This document shows positions 1-6,736 of a stretch of DNA of 10,842 nucleotides, piece by piece (position 1 is the stretch's first letter; every line of letters begins with the position of its first letter). Position numbers and translations under genes: made by a program. Origin of the DNA: Flavobacteriales bacterium (lineage in GTDB: Bacteria > Bacteroidota > Bacteroidia > Flavobacteriales > Flavobacteriaceae). The stretch spans positions 1-10,842 of the forward strand of contig JALVDN010000179.1 of assembly GCA_027008965.1 (NCBI GenBank). Direction: 5' to 3'. The notes under the pieces were generated by a model that was not told the DNA's origin, searched no databases, and saw only the letters and a program-made list of their open reading frames with translations.

Positions 1-425
1 CCGAAGTAGTTGTGAAGACCTTAAAAAAATTATCACGGGGAAATGTAGAAACCATTCAACAAAATCCCAGCCGATTTATTCACAAAGCCCCCAAATTGAA
101 TAAAGATAATACCCGAATAAATTGGGATGAAAACGGCGAAAAAATTGAAAGATTTATAAGGGGATTATCACCCTATCCGGGTGCATGGTCATGGTATAAA
201 ATCTCAAAAGACTGGAAGAAAATTAAAATTTTTTTGGCTGAATTTCAGCCTGAAAAACACAATTTTTCACCTGGAAAAGTTGCTTTTTTTAACAAAAAGT
301 TGAAAATTGCCGTCCCTGACGGATGGATTCTTCCTTTGCGAGTTAAACCCGAAAGTAAAAAAGAAATGAACATACAGGATTTTATAAACGGAATAAAATC
401 AGTAGAAGAGCTAACTTTTAAATAG
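1..425 (+). CDS. fmt: Methionyl-tRNA formyltransferase, C-terminal part (5' end outside window)
   Basis: This is the 3' end of a gene entering from the left; the reading frame is open from base 3, so the GTG at 12 is an internal valine and not a start. About 140 residues are visible. The stretch around APKLNKDNTRINW followed by RGLSPYPGAW matches the hallmark junction of Fmt, where the end of the catalytic domain (the APKL segment) runs into the C-terminal OB-like tRNA-binding domain (TRIxW, then IRGLSPYPGAW). The rest (PDGWILPLRVKPES, then the FINGI segment) fits the end of that domain, where family members usually have a lipid- or product-like 'G...L..V.PEGK' stretch. Fmt formylates initiator Met-tRNA in the cytosol using 10-formyl-THF. 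The catalytic Asn/His/Asp residues lie upstream and cannot be checked. The gene ends with TAG; no clear hairpin terminator follows. Family assignment is secure. Confidence 0.93.
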   Translation, partial: EVVVKTLKKLSRGNVETIQQNPSRFIHKAPKLNKDNTRINWDENGEKIERFIRGLSPYPGAWSWYKISKDWKKIKIFLAEFQPEKHNFSPGKVAFFNKKLKIAVPDGWILPLRVKPESKKEMNIQDFINGIKSVEELTFK

Positions 426-472
426 TAACGTTTTTGACTGATATGATTTTATAAAAGCCTAATTTTCATTGT

Positions 473-504
473 TTTGGATGATTTAATAAAATTTGATATA
501 TTTG
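473..504 (+). promoter_or_regulatory. Bacteroidota-type sigma(ABfr) promoter for the HU gene
   Basis: TTTG at 473-476 and TATATTTG at 497-504 are separated by 20 bases. This matches the Bacteroidota consensus of a -33 TTTG/TTG box and a -7 TAnnTTTG box spaced 19-21 nt. The start of transcription would be around 509-512, giving a leader of about 20 nt before the HU ATG at 533. It lies in the 107-bp gap after fmt, so HU can be expressed independently of fmt. This is a motif match only; the start site is not demonstrated. Confidence 0.75.
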
Positions 505-532
505 GACTGCATAAACCATTAAAATTAGTACT

Positions 533-802
533 ATGAACAAGACCCAGTTAGTAGAAGCCATGGCAGCCGATGCCGGAATCACCAAAGCTCAAGCTAAAAA
601 AGCTTTGGATTCATTCATGGATAATGTTGCTAAAACCTTGAAAAAAGGTGGAAAAGTTACCTTGATAGGTTTCGGTACATTCTCCACTGTAACCCGCAAA
701 GCACGTGAAGGACGTAATCCTGCAACGGGTGCCAAAATTAAAATTCCTGCCAAAACAGTTGTAAAATTCAAAGCAGGATCCGAATTACAAAAAGGACTTT
801 AA
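533..802 (+). CDS. hup: HU-family DNA-binding nucleoid protein
   Basis: An 89-residue protein, the standard HU/IHF length (about 90). The N-terminal helical half (residues 1-40) begins MNKTQLVEAMA. The GFGTF turn is at 46-50 and the DNA-binding beta-arm carries GRNPATG at 60-66, with Pro63 as the residue that intercalates into the minor groove. The C-terminal segment IPAKTVVKFKAGSELQ is also typical. HU binds and bends DNA with little sequence preference and organises the nucleoid. The ATG start is well supported by the conserved N-terminus; no Shine-Dalgarno sequence is visible, which is normal for this phylum. The gene is bracketed by its own promoter upstream and a strong terminator downstream, so it is probably a highly expressed monocistron. 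HU versus IHF-like subtype cannot be decided by eye. Confidence 0.96.
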   Translation: MNKTQLVEAMAADAGITKAQAKKALDSFMDNVAKTLKKGGKVTLIGFGTFSTVTRKAREGRNPATGAKIKIPAKTVVKFKAGSELQKGL

Positions 803-824
803 TTTAAAAGTTTCAACCCCCGAC

Positions 825-859
825 AAAACATCCTCTTGTTTGTATGAGGATGTTTTTTT
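825..859 (+). terminator. Rho-independent terminator after the HU gene
   Basis: AAAACATCCTC (825-835) pairs perfectly with GAGGATGTTTT (846-856), an 11-bp stem around a 10-base loop (836-845). The U-tract (TTTTTTT at 853-859) overlaps the end of the stem. It begins 22 nt after the HU stop codon. The left side lacks a long A-run, so it should work mainly in the plus direction. Confidence 0.88.
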
Positions 860-870
860 ATTTATATTTG
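839..870 (+). promoter_or_regulatory. Probable Bacteroidota promoter for yqgE, starting inside the terminator loop
   Basis: TTTG at 839-842 and TATATTTG at 863-870 are separated by exactly 20 bases, the same geometry and the same -7 octamer as the HU promoter. The -33 box lies in the loop of the HU terminator and the spacer contains the terminator's right arm. Transcription should start at about 874-878, at or next to the yqgE ATG (876), predicting a leaderless or nearly leaderless mRNA. This is a motif inference. Confidence 0.6.
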
Positions 871-875
871 ATAAT

Positions 876-1424
876 ATGAATGAATTTAAAGGTAAATTAT
901 TGGTTGCCCAACCCAGACTTCTTTCCGATCATTTTTTTTCTCAGTCGGTAATTTTCATTACGGATGAACACGAAGAAGGGAAAGTAGGATTTATCATCAA
1001 TCGCCCTACACCTATTCTATTGACAGATGTTTTAAAAGATATTAAAACCGGATTTCAAATTTGGCAAGGCGGACCGGTTTCAGATGATAATTTATATTAT
1101 CTCCATCAAATTCCTGAACTTCTACCGGGGAGTATAAGAATAGATAAAGATTATTATTGGGGAGGTGATTTTGAAGCTTTGAAATTGGTTTTGAATCAAT
1201 ATGGCGAAGAATTAACCGGTAAAATTAAATTTTTCTTGGGTTATAGTGGATGGGCTCCCGGACAATTAGAGCACGAAATCAAAGATGGAGCTTGGTTTGT
1301 TTTACCTAATATGTTGGACATATTCAATATAAACCCCAAAAACTTGTGGAAAGAGATGCTGATCAAGGCCGATCCTCGCATGGAATTTTGGAAAAATGCC
1401 CCTGTAGACCCTTCGCTGAATTAA
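876..1424 (+). CDS. yqgE: YqgE/AlgH family protein (UPF0301, DUF179)
   Basis: A 182-residue protein with the family's conserved blocks in order: GKLLVAQPRLL near the N-terminus (6-16), then SVIFIT, GFIINRP (38-44), QGGPVSDDNLYYLH (64-77), and FFLGYSGWAPGQLEHEI (119-135) followed by DGAWFVLP. The length fits the family (about 180-190). An in-frame TTG at 840 would add 12 residues, but it falls inside the terminator hairpin, and the ATG at 876 gives the usual family N-terminus. The molecular function is not firmly established: AlgH was named from alginate regulation in Pseudomonas, and no enzymatic activity can be read from the sequence. It is a soluble protein with no signal peptide. The neighbours fmt and HU are housekeeping genes, consistent with a conserved chromosomal core position. 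Confidence 0.93.
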   Translation: MNEFKGKLLVAQPRLLSDHFFSQSVIFITDEHEEGKVGFIINRPTPILLTDVLKDIKTGFQIWQGGPVSDDNLYYLHQIPELLPGSIRIDKDYYWGGDFEALKLVLNQYGEELTGKIKFFLGYSGWAPGQLEHEIKDGAWFVLPNMLDIFNINPKNLWKEMLIKADPRMEFWKNAPVDPSLN

Positions 1425-1465
1425 ATAGGTATAATTTTTGATTTAAGTTGAATAAATTCCTGCCC

Positions 1466-1939
1466 ATGAAAAATTTAATTTTTATAATAACGGTATCTAT
1501 ATTGCTTTTGTCTTGTTCCGGTATAAAATATACATATGATAGAAGTACAGATTTCACTAAATATAAAACCTTTGTATATATAAAAAAAGGAATGTATCAA
1601 TCCAAGCTTCCTTCGATTTATAAAAAAATAATTGCCGAAGAAGTTCATTCTTATATCATCAATGAAGGTTTAAAACCGGCATTCGATCAACCGGATCTTA
1701 TGATTGATATCATCCCCGAGTTTCATAAAAGAATAGATGTATATCCTTCACCATATGGCAAAAAGGTATATAAAAGCAAGGAAGGAACATTGAGTATACG
1801 TTTTTTGGATGCACGTACCAATAAGATTATTTGGGAAGCCAAAACCTATTTGAAGTTTAAAAATAAAAAGGAATTAAGTTTAAGGTTACGGAAAAAATTA
1901 GATAAAATTTTTACTCATTATCCCCCTCAAAAAAATTAA
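1466..1939 (+). CDS. DUF4136-like lipoprotein
   Basis: A 157-residue protein with a lipoprotein signal: Lys2, a hydrophobic stretch (residues 4-15) and a lipobox LLSC, with Cys17 as the lipidated residue. The mature part starts with a YDRSTDFTKYKTFVY block that matches the DUF4136 pattern (tyrosine/aspartate, then DFxxYKTFxW). Later come LSIRFLDARTNKIIWEA, the family's 'D..T.KxxW.G' strand, and a terminal HYPP resembling the usual FPP ending. The family is common in Bacteroidota and Proteobacteria and has no established function. A TTG at 1448 would extend the frame by 6 residues; the ATG at 1466 is preferred because it puts the positive N-region directly before the hydrophobic core. It starts 41 nt after yqgE and may be cotranscribed. 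Its stop lies 2 nt from the stop of the convergent minus-strand operon. Confidence 0.8.
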   Translation: MKNLIFIITVSILLLSCSGIKYTYDRSTDFTKYKTFVYIKKGMYQSKLPSIYKKIIAEEVHSYIINEGLKPAFDQPDLMIDIIPEFHKRIDVYPSPYGKKVYKSKEGTLSIRFLDARTNKIIWEAKTYLKFKNKKELSLRLRKKLDKIFTHYPPQKN

Positions 1940-1941
1940 AG

Positions 1942-3300
1942 TTATTCCTCCAAAAATTCTTCTATTCTCTTTATAAAATCAGGATTTTTGAAAGATAAAA
2001 TCTGATGAATATGTAAGCTGTCGTCAATTAAATAAACCAAATTTTTTTCTGTTTGTAAATAAGGTATTCTATAATCATATTCAACAAAATAGTTTTGGGT
2101 TTTGTTTAAACTATTATTTTTTATTTCGGAAAACCATTTCAAATAATCCGGGGAAAGAGATACTTTCAGCAATATAATTTGATTACCGTATTTATTTATC
2201 AAATTTTGTATTATTTTAAGTTTTTCAGGATGTTTAAAAAGTTGTGTACTCCAAGGTACAAGAATGTTGCGAGGATGTTTAGAGAGAATTTGAGTCAATG
2301 TTTTATTATTAAGAGCTGTATCTAAGACTTTGAGAGAGATAATTTTTTTATCAACAATTATCATCTTATAGTTATTAATACTTTGAACAAAATGATATTT
2401 ATGAGATTTATTCTTAAATAATGATGTTGTCAATAAAGTTTTAAACTCATGAAATTTTAAATTAGGATATTTTGTTTTTAGAAAAACATCTCTAATTAAA
2501 AAATAACTAATAACTTCAAATAGTGAATTATTTGAAACTTCAGTTTTTATCATATAAATGTATTTTTCTATATTATCAATTGAATCGAAATTATGCTTTC
2601 CGAGTTTATTAGTAAAATAATAACTTCCCAATAAGGCCTGATAGTAATTGGGTTGTTCTGATGACCAATTGGGCGTATAGTTTAATGTATAACGGAAAGA
2701 TTCATCCTTATAAAATCTGTACTTTTCATAAATGATCATATCCCAAATATGCAAATAATCCCGGATAATTCTTTTTTTGTTGTTATCCCTTAACAAATGA
2801 CCGTTTTCTGAAACAAAATCAGAAAAAATTTTTTCTTTTACTCCAGCGTAATTACTTACAATGGCCTTTAAATCGGAAGGGTTTTCATAGAATTCAACAT
2901 TTCCTACATCTTCCAACATTTGTTTGTCCTGTAATAAGATTGATGCCAATAGATTGTTGAAAATAGCCTCATTACCAGCATAATGGATGGTTTCATCAAA
3001 ATATAACGCATTGAAATAGAGGGCGATACTATCATGCGGTTCTATGTAGAAATGACCAATATAATTGCCGTATTTAAAATTGTATAATACGGGTTTGTTT
3101 ATATCTGTTTCCCATTTGAATTCATTATTAGAATTGATTTTAACCGTGTCGGCATCATCTCTTGACAAAGTTTTGAAAAATAACACTACACTATCGGTTG
3201 GCATGGAGATTTTTCCTGCCACAACGGTTTTGGTTTCATGAACATTACACGAAGTGATGAAAAAGAAAATAATAATAATTGTAATAATCCGGAATATCAT
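1942..3300 (-). CDS. Lipoprotein resembling a DUF4369/TlpA-type protein that lacks the CxxC active site
   Basis: A 452-residue protein with a hydrophobic leader and lipobox ITSC (Cys18), so probably membrane-anchored. Residues 25-105 (VAGKISMPTDSVVLFF, then KPVLYNFKYGNYIGHFYIEPHDSI) look like the beta-rich N-terminal domain (DUF4369-like) found in front of TlpA-type thioredoxins in Bacteroidota. The middle (110-330) is helical and unassigned. Residues 345-452 follow the outline of a thioredoxin fold: ILVPWSTQLFKH where TlpA proteins have a FWATWCGPC-type motif, then a helix, IILLKVSLS, a W-containing segment, and YLIDDSLHIHQI near the end. Cys18 is the only cysteine in the whole protein, so redox chemistry is excluded and a structural or binding role is likelier. 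It is the last gene of the operon and its ATG overlaps the preceding stop as TGATG. It seems more AT-rich than its neighbours. The lipoprotein call is firm; the fold assignment is inference. Confidence 0.7.
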   Translation of the reverse strand: MIFRIITIIIIFFFITSCNVHETKTVVAGKISMPTDSVVLFFKTLSRDDADTVKINSNNEFKWETDINKPVLYNFKYGNYIGHFYIEPHDSIALYFNALYFDETIHYAGNEAIFNNLLASILLQDKQMLEDVGNVEFYENPSDLKAIVSNYAGVKEKIFSDFVSENGHLLRDNNKKRIIRDYLHIWDMIIYEKYRFYKDESFRYTLNYTPNWSSEQPNYYQALLGSYYFTNKLGKHNFDSIDNIEKYIYMIKTEVSNNSLFEVISYFLIRDVFLKTKYPNLKFHEFKTLLTTSLFKNKSHKYHFVQSINNYKMIIVDKKIISLKVLDTALNNKTLTQILSKHPRNILVPWSTQLFKHPEKLKIIQNLINKYGNQIILLKVSLSPDYLKWFSEIKNNSLNKTQNYFVEYDYRIPYLQTEKNLVYLIDDSLHIHQILSFKNPDFIKRIEEFLEE

Positions 3301-3302
3301 CA
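3298..3302 (-). promoter_or_regulatory. TGATG stop-start overlap (translational coupling)
   Basis: On the minus strand the stop TGA of the MFS gene and the ATG of the lipoprotein share one base, giving TGATG. Such overlaps commonly couple translation by reinitiation and show that the two genes are on one mRNA. Confidence 0.8.
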
Positions 3303-4835
3303 GGATTTTCTACTGGTTTTGCCTATAGTTACATTATAAATGAACAAACCTATGAAGGTTGCCAATCCCACCCCGGCCATGACATACCATATATCCCCGG
3401 GATGATAGGTATCCCACAAGGTTTGTTGTAATTCTGAAGTGCTTACACCCAATTTTTCCGCCGCTTGCGCAAAAATTTCCGCTCTTTTTATTTCGGTTTT
3501 GAGCGAATTATCAACCACACCATTATTGTTCATCACTTGAATACCTTCCGTGGTGTATGTAATAAGCTGTCCGGCTTTATCTTTGATTTCTATACCTTTA
3601 TCTTGAAGATATTTAAAGAGTAATGTGATCTTATCGGATTTTTTTTGATATAAATTCCCCGAAATAATTCCGGTCAGGAAATTAGCCGCCGCTATGGGCA
3701 AAAAGTATGTTCCCATATAAAGTGCTTCCTTGCCTTTAGGTGATATTTGCGCGATATAATCGGAGAATTTGGGGTTGGATGTCATCTCTCCTATGGCAAA
3801 AATCAATATTCCGAGAATCGTATAAACCGGATTGTTTGTATAAAATGACAAACCTATACCGAAAATGGTAATGAAAATTCCGGCCATCATAGCATTAATG
3901 GCTTTCCAACGAAGAATAAAATAGGAAACAAACATCTGAAGAACCATAATGAAAAAGGCATCCAGGTTAACAATTTGTTCGGGATTGATTTGTCCTTGAT
4001 CATTTTTCAATGTATTGGCCAACCAAGGAAGAATGGAATGCAGAATCTCGTAAATACGCGTTGTGTCAACCCAATCGTCTATAAAATTGGGAAGTGTGTA
4101 AAAAAGCTGATTAAACATGAGCCAAAATCCAATCATGATGATGAGTAGTACGGTGAGCCGCATATCTTTGAGCGCTTCAAAAATGTTATAGAGTGAACGC
4201 TTAATAACTTCTGCGGCCGATTCTTCAATTTTTTCTCTTGCTGGCTCTTTAAAAAACAGTAGCACAATTAAATTTAAAAGGATAGCCAATGAAGATGACA
4301 GAAAAACAATGTCCCAGCCAAATTTATTCCTGAGAATTCCTACAAGCAATGGACCGAAAAATCCTCCTATGTTTACCATCATGTAAAAAATCCCGAAACC
4401 GAATGAAGAATTTTGTTTGTTAGTAGTTTTGGTTACAATAGCTGAGGCTACAGGTTTAAAAAGTGCGGCTCCAAGGGCAACATATAGAAAGACGGAAAAC
4501 ACTGCCCAGTATCCGGTAACTTCACCCATGAGAAAATAGCCGGTCATGAGGATGATGTAGGAAATAGCCAACGTAAGTTTATAACCTATTTTATCAGCCA
4601 ATGCCCCCGTAAAAATGGGGAGCAAATAAAGAATCCCCGTAACATAACTCATTATATCGCCCCGCTGAACGGATGAAAATCCGAGTTGGTTGGTGAGATA
4701 AAGCCCCAAAACGGCAAATAGACCATACCACGCATAGCGTTCCAAAAGCTCAAATATACTGGCAAACCAATAGGCTCTGGGAAATGATTTAAATAATCCG
4801 ATAAAACCGAGTTGTTGTGTTTGTTCCTTTTCCAT
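3300..4835 (-). CDS. Divergent POT-like MFS transporter (putative peptide or related solute carrier)
   Basis: A 511-residue inner-membrane protein with about 12 hydrophobic segments. TM1 carries ELLERYAWYG (29-38), a form of the POT/PTR motif ExxERFxYYG. Lys127 in ALFKPVAS corresponds to the conserved TM4 lysine of POTs, FYMMVNIGGFFGP (150-162) to the second PTR2 signature, and GEMTSNPKFS (349-358) to the TM10 GELxxSPxGLS block. In TM7, however, the FExQ-type glutamate is replaced: FWLMFNQ has Asn242. It also lacks the additional helices between TM6 and TM7 usual in bacterial POTs. Two hydrophilic insertions (about 250-290 and 397-480) would lie on the periplasmic side. The motifs show proton-coupled MFS ancestry, but the altered pocket makes the substrate uncertain. 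It starts 20 nt after the canonical POT gene, so the two are tandem distant paralogs in the operon. Confidence 0.82.
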   Translation of the reverse strand: MEKEQTQQLGFIGLFKSFPRAYWFASIFELLERYAWYGLFAVLGLYLTNQLGFSSVQRGDIMSYVTGILYLLPIFTGALADKIGYKLTLAISYIILMTGYFLMGEVTGYWAVFSVFLYVALGAALFKPVASAIVTKTTNKQNSSFGFGIFYMMVNIGGFFGPLLVGILRNKFGWDIVFLSSSLAILLNLIVLLFFKEPAREKIEESAAEVIKRSLYNIFEALKDMRLTVLLIIMIGFWLMFNQLFYTLPNFIDDWVDTTRIYEILHSILPWLANTLKNDQGQINPEQIVNLDAFFIMVLQMFVSYFILRWKAINAMMAGIFITIFGIGLSFYTNNPVYTILGILIFAIGEMTSNPKFSDYIAQISPKGKEALYMGTYFLPIAAANFLTGIISGNLYQKKSDKITLLFKYLQDKGIEIKDKAGQLITYTTEGIQVMNNNGVVDNSLKTEIKRAEIFAQAAEKLGVSTSELQQTLWDTYHPGDIWYVMAGVGLATFIGLFIYNVTIGKTSRKS

Positions 4836-4855
4836 TTTTTACTGTTCTTTAGAAT

Positions 4856-6730
4856 TTAGTGAATTCCTTTCATGGCTTTGTTAAGTAGCGGAGATAAAAC
4901 GAATAATAATAATGCTGTGGCCAACATCATCAGGCTAATGAATGGATATAATTTGATATCCCACCCTAATTCATGAATTTTATGCATGAAGGATTCCAAC
5001 ATACCTGCCACATAATTCCCGGCAGCAAAACTGGCCATCCAAAGTCCCATGACCACCGATACCATTCTTGCGTTGGCAAGTTTTGTAATCATGGATAAAC
5101 CGATAGGTGATAGCATGAGTTCTCCTAATGTAAGAATAATATATACCACAACAAGCCACATAGGGGAAACCAATCCCACTTTTTCGGCTTTGTTATCACC
5201 AATGCTCATAATATAAAATGCCAATGCTCCCAACAATAGACCCAACACAAATTTAATACTGGTTCTCGGATTAAGTTTTAAAGCATCCAATTTAAGCCAC
5301 ATAACAGAGAAAAGAGGCGCAAAAATCAATATTGCAAAGGGATTCACGTTTTGAAACCATGAGGCGGGAATTTCAGGTCCTCCTGATAAGTAAGCCCAAA
5401 TGGCCAATAAACCGAAAACACCAACTCCATATAGTCCCAATTTACCAACCGGTGTTACTTTTCTTTTCTTTTCTTCATCATCCGAGTAAATATTGATGTA
5501 TAGACTGATTAACCATAGACCCAAAAAAACACCTGCCGCAATGCCGAGATATTTGATATCAATGGTTTTTAAAAAATCGGGTGCCCAGACCGGATCCAGT
5601 TTCCGGTCGGTTTTTTCTTTGGCAAAAAGATTCATGGTTCCACCGGCTTGTTCAAAACCCGCCCAAAAAGTGATATTAAAAATAGCCAAAGTGATGATTA
5701 CCCCCATTCTGCTCCAATCCGTATTCTTGGATCGTAACATCACAATAAGCATAAACAAAACACCTATGGCAATGGCTACAAGAACATAAAGTTTGGCTTG
5801 TTGAGAAAGAAAAGATGTTCCCAAAATTAAAAAGGCTAAAATAACAACTACACTATATGGGATAAATTTTTTAGTCCACTGCTGACCATCAATTCCTTTA
5901 ATAATAACAAAACCCAATCCAAGTGCCAAAGCCAAAAACCCTATTTTCATGATGACGGATGTGATGGTGTCCGGCAATGCACTCCAGGCAAAAATAATTA
6001 AAACCGTTCCCAAAGCAAGACCAATAGCATAGATAAAAATCTGAATCCAGTCTTTGGCATCCAAACGTGTTTTATTTGTTTCTCCCGGAGGCAAACCTTT
6101 GTCTTCCAGGGTTTCTTCATGAAAATATAACCACAATACGCCGATAATCATTCCAATACCGGCTGAGAAATAACCCCAACCCCAGAAAACATTTTCGCCC
6201 AATGCACCAGCTATAAAGGGTCCTAAAATGGCTCCCAAGTTAATCCCCATGTAAAAAATATTGAAAGCGGAATCTTTTCTGGGATCATTATCATCATAGA
6301 AATCTCCAACAATAGTGGAAATATTAGGTTTGAAAAATCCGTTACCTATAATTAAAATTCCAAGCCCCAGATTAAAAATGGTTCGTCTCAATTCCATATC
6401 CCATCCCCACCAATGACCGAATGCACTTGCGGCTAGCATAAATTGACCGATGGCCATTACCAATCCACCAATGTAAACGGTTTTTCTTTTACCTAAAAAT
6501 TTATCGGCAACCCATCCACCCAAAATCGGAGTGAGATAGACCAATCCTGTAAAAATAGCATACAATGCAAGCGCTTCTTCTCTTGGCAAGCCGAAACCTC
6601 CTGTGACTAACTCGGCCGTGAGGTACAGCGTAAGAATGGCTCGCATACCGTAGTACGAAAACCTTTCCCACATTTCAGTGGCAAACAAGGTGTAAAGAGC
6701 TTTGGGGTGTTTTGTTTTGGCGTTATTCAT
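4856..6730 (-). CDS. Proton-coupled di/tripeptide transporter, POT/PTR2 family
   Basis: A 624-residue polytopic inner-membrane protein. TM1 has the exact POT signature ETMWERFSYYG-type sequence (Glu19, Glu22, Arg23, then FSYYG). FFKPNIS carries the TM4 lysine (Lys134), FNIFYMGINLGAILGP (156-171) is the second PTR2 signature, TM7 has FWAGFEQAGGTMNLFA (Glu360), and TM10 has GELMLSPIGLS (536-546, Glu537). These are the residues known in the family for proton coupling and peptide-terminus binding, so the core looks functional. It is longer than typical bacterial POTs (about 450-520). By eye there are four hydrophobic segments between TM6 and TM7 (229-332) where two are usual, and two more (393-413, 430-448) between TM7 and TM8. 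It lies 6 nt downstream of the DPP-IV gene, which would supply dipeptides to it. The family is certain; dipeptide specificity is inferred. Confidence 0.94.
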   Translation of the reverse strand: MNNAKTKHPKALYTLFATEMWERFSYYGMRAILTLYLTAELVTGGFGLPREEALALYAIFTGLVYLTPILGGWVADKFLGKRKTVYIGGLVMAIGQFMLAASAFGHWWGWDMELRRTIFNLGLGILIIGNGFFKPNISTIVGDFYDDNDPRKDSAFNIFYMGINLGAILGPFIAGALGENVFWGWGYFSAGIGMIIGVLWLYFHEETLEDKGLPPGETNKTRLDAKDWIQIFIYAIGLALGTVLIIFAWSALPDTITSVIMKIGFLALALGLGFVIIKGIDGQQWTKKFIPYSVVVILAFLILGTSFLSQQAKLYVLVAIAIGVLFMLIVMLRSKNTDWSRMGVIITLAIFNITFWAGFEQAGGTMNLFAKEKTDRKLDPVWAPDFLKTIDIKYLGIAAGVFLGLWLISLYINIYSDDEEKKRKVTPVGKLGLYGVGVFGLLAIWAYLSGGPEIPASWFQNVNPFAILIFAPLFSVMWLKLDALKLNPRTSIKFVLGLLLGALAFYIMSIGDNKAEKVGLVSPMWLVVVYIILTLGELMLSPIGLSMITKLANARMVSVVMGLWMASFAAGNYVAGMLESFMHKIHELGWDIKLYPFISLMMLATALLLFVLSPLLNKAMKGIH

Positions 6731-6736
6731 AGTATT

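Noticed and set aside
840..875. TTG start for yqgE, 12 codons upstream of the ATG
   Set aside because: These codons fall in the terminator hairpin and promoter, and the conserved family N-terminus begins at the ATG at 876.
1432..1440. Possible promoter -7 box (ATAATTTTTG region) in front of the DUF4136 lipoprotein
   Set aside because: With the TTTG in register the first base of TA does not match, and no -33 TTG lies at the right distance. Cotranscription with yqgE is as likely.
5493..5789. 98-codon plus-strand frame inside the POT gene
   Set aside because: It is antisense to a well-conserved transporter gene, has no recognisable protein features, and looks like a shadow of the real frame.
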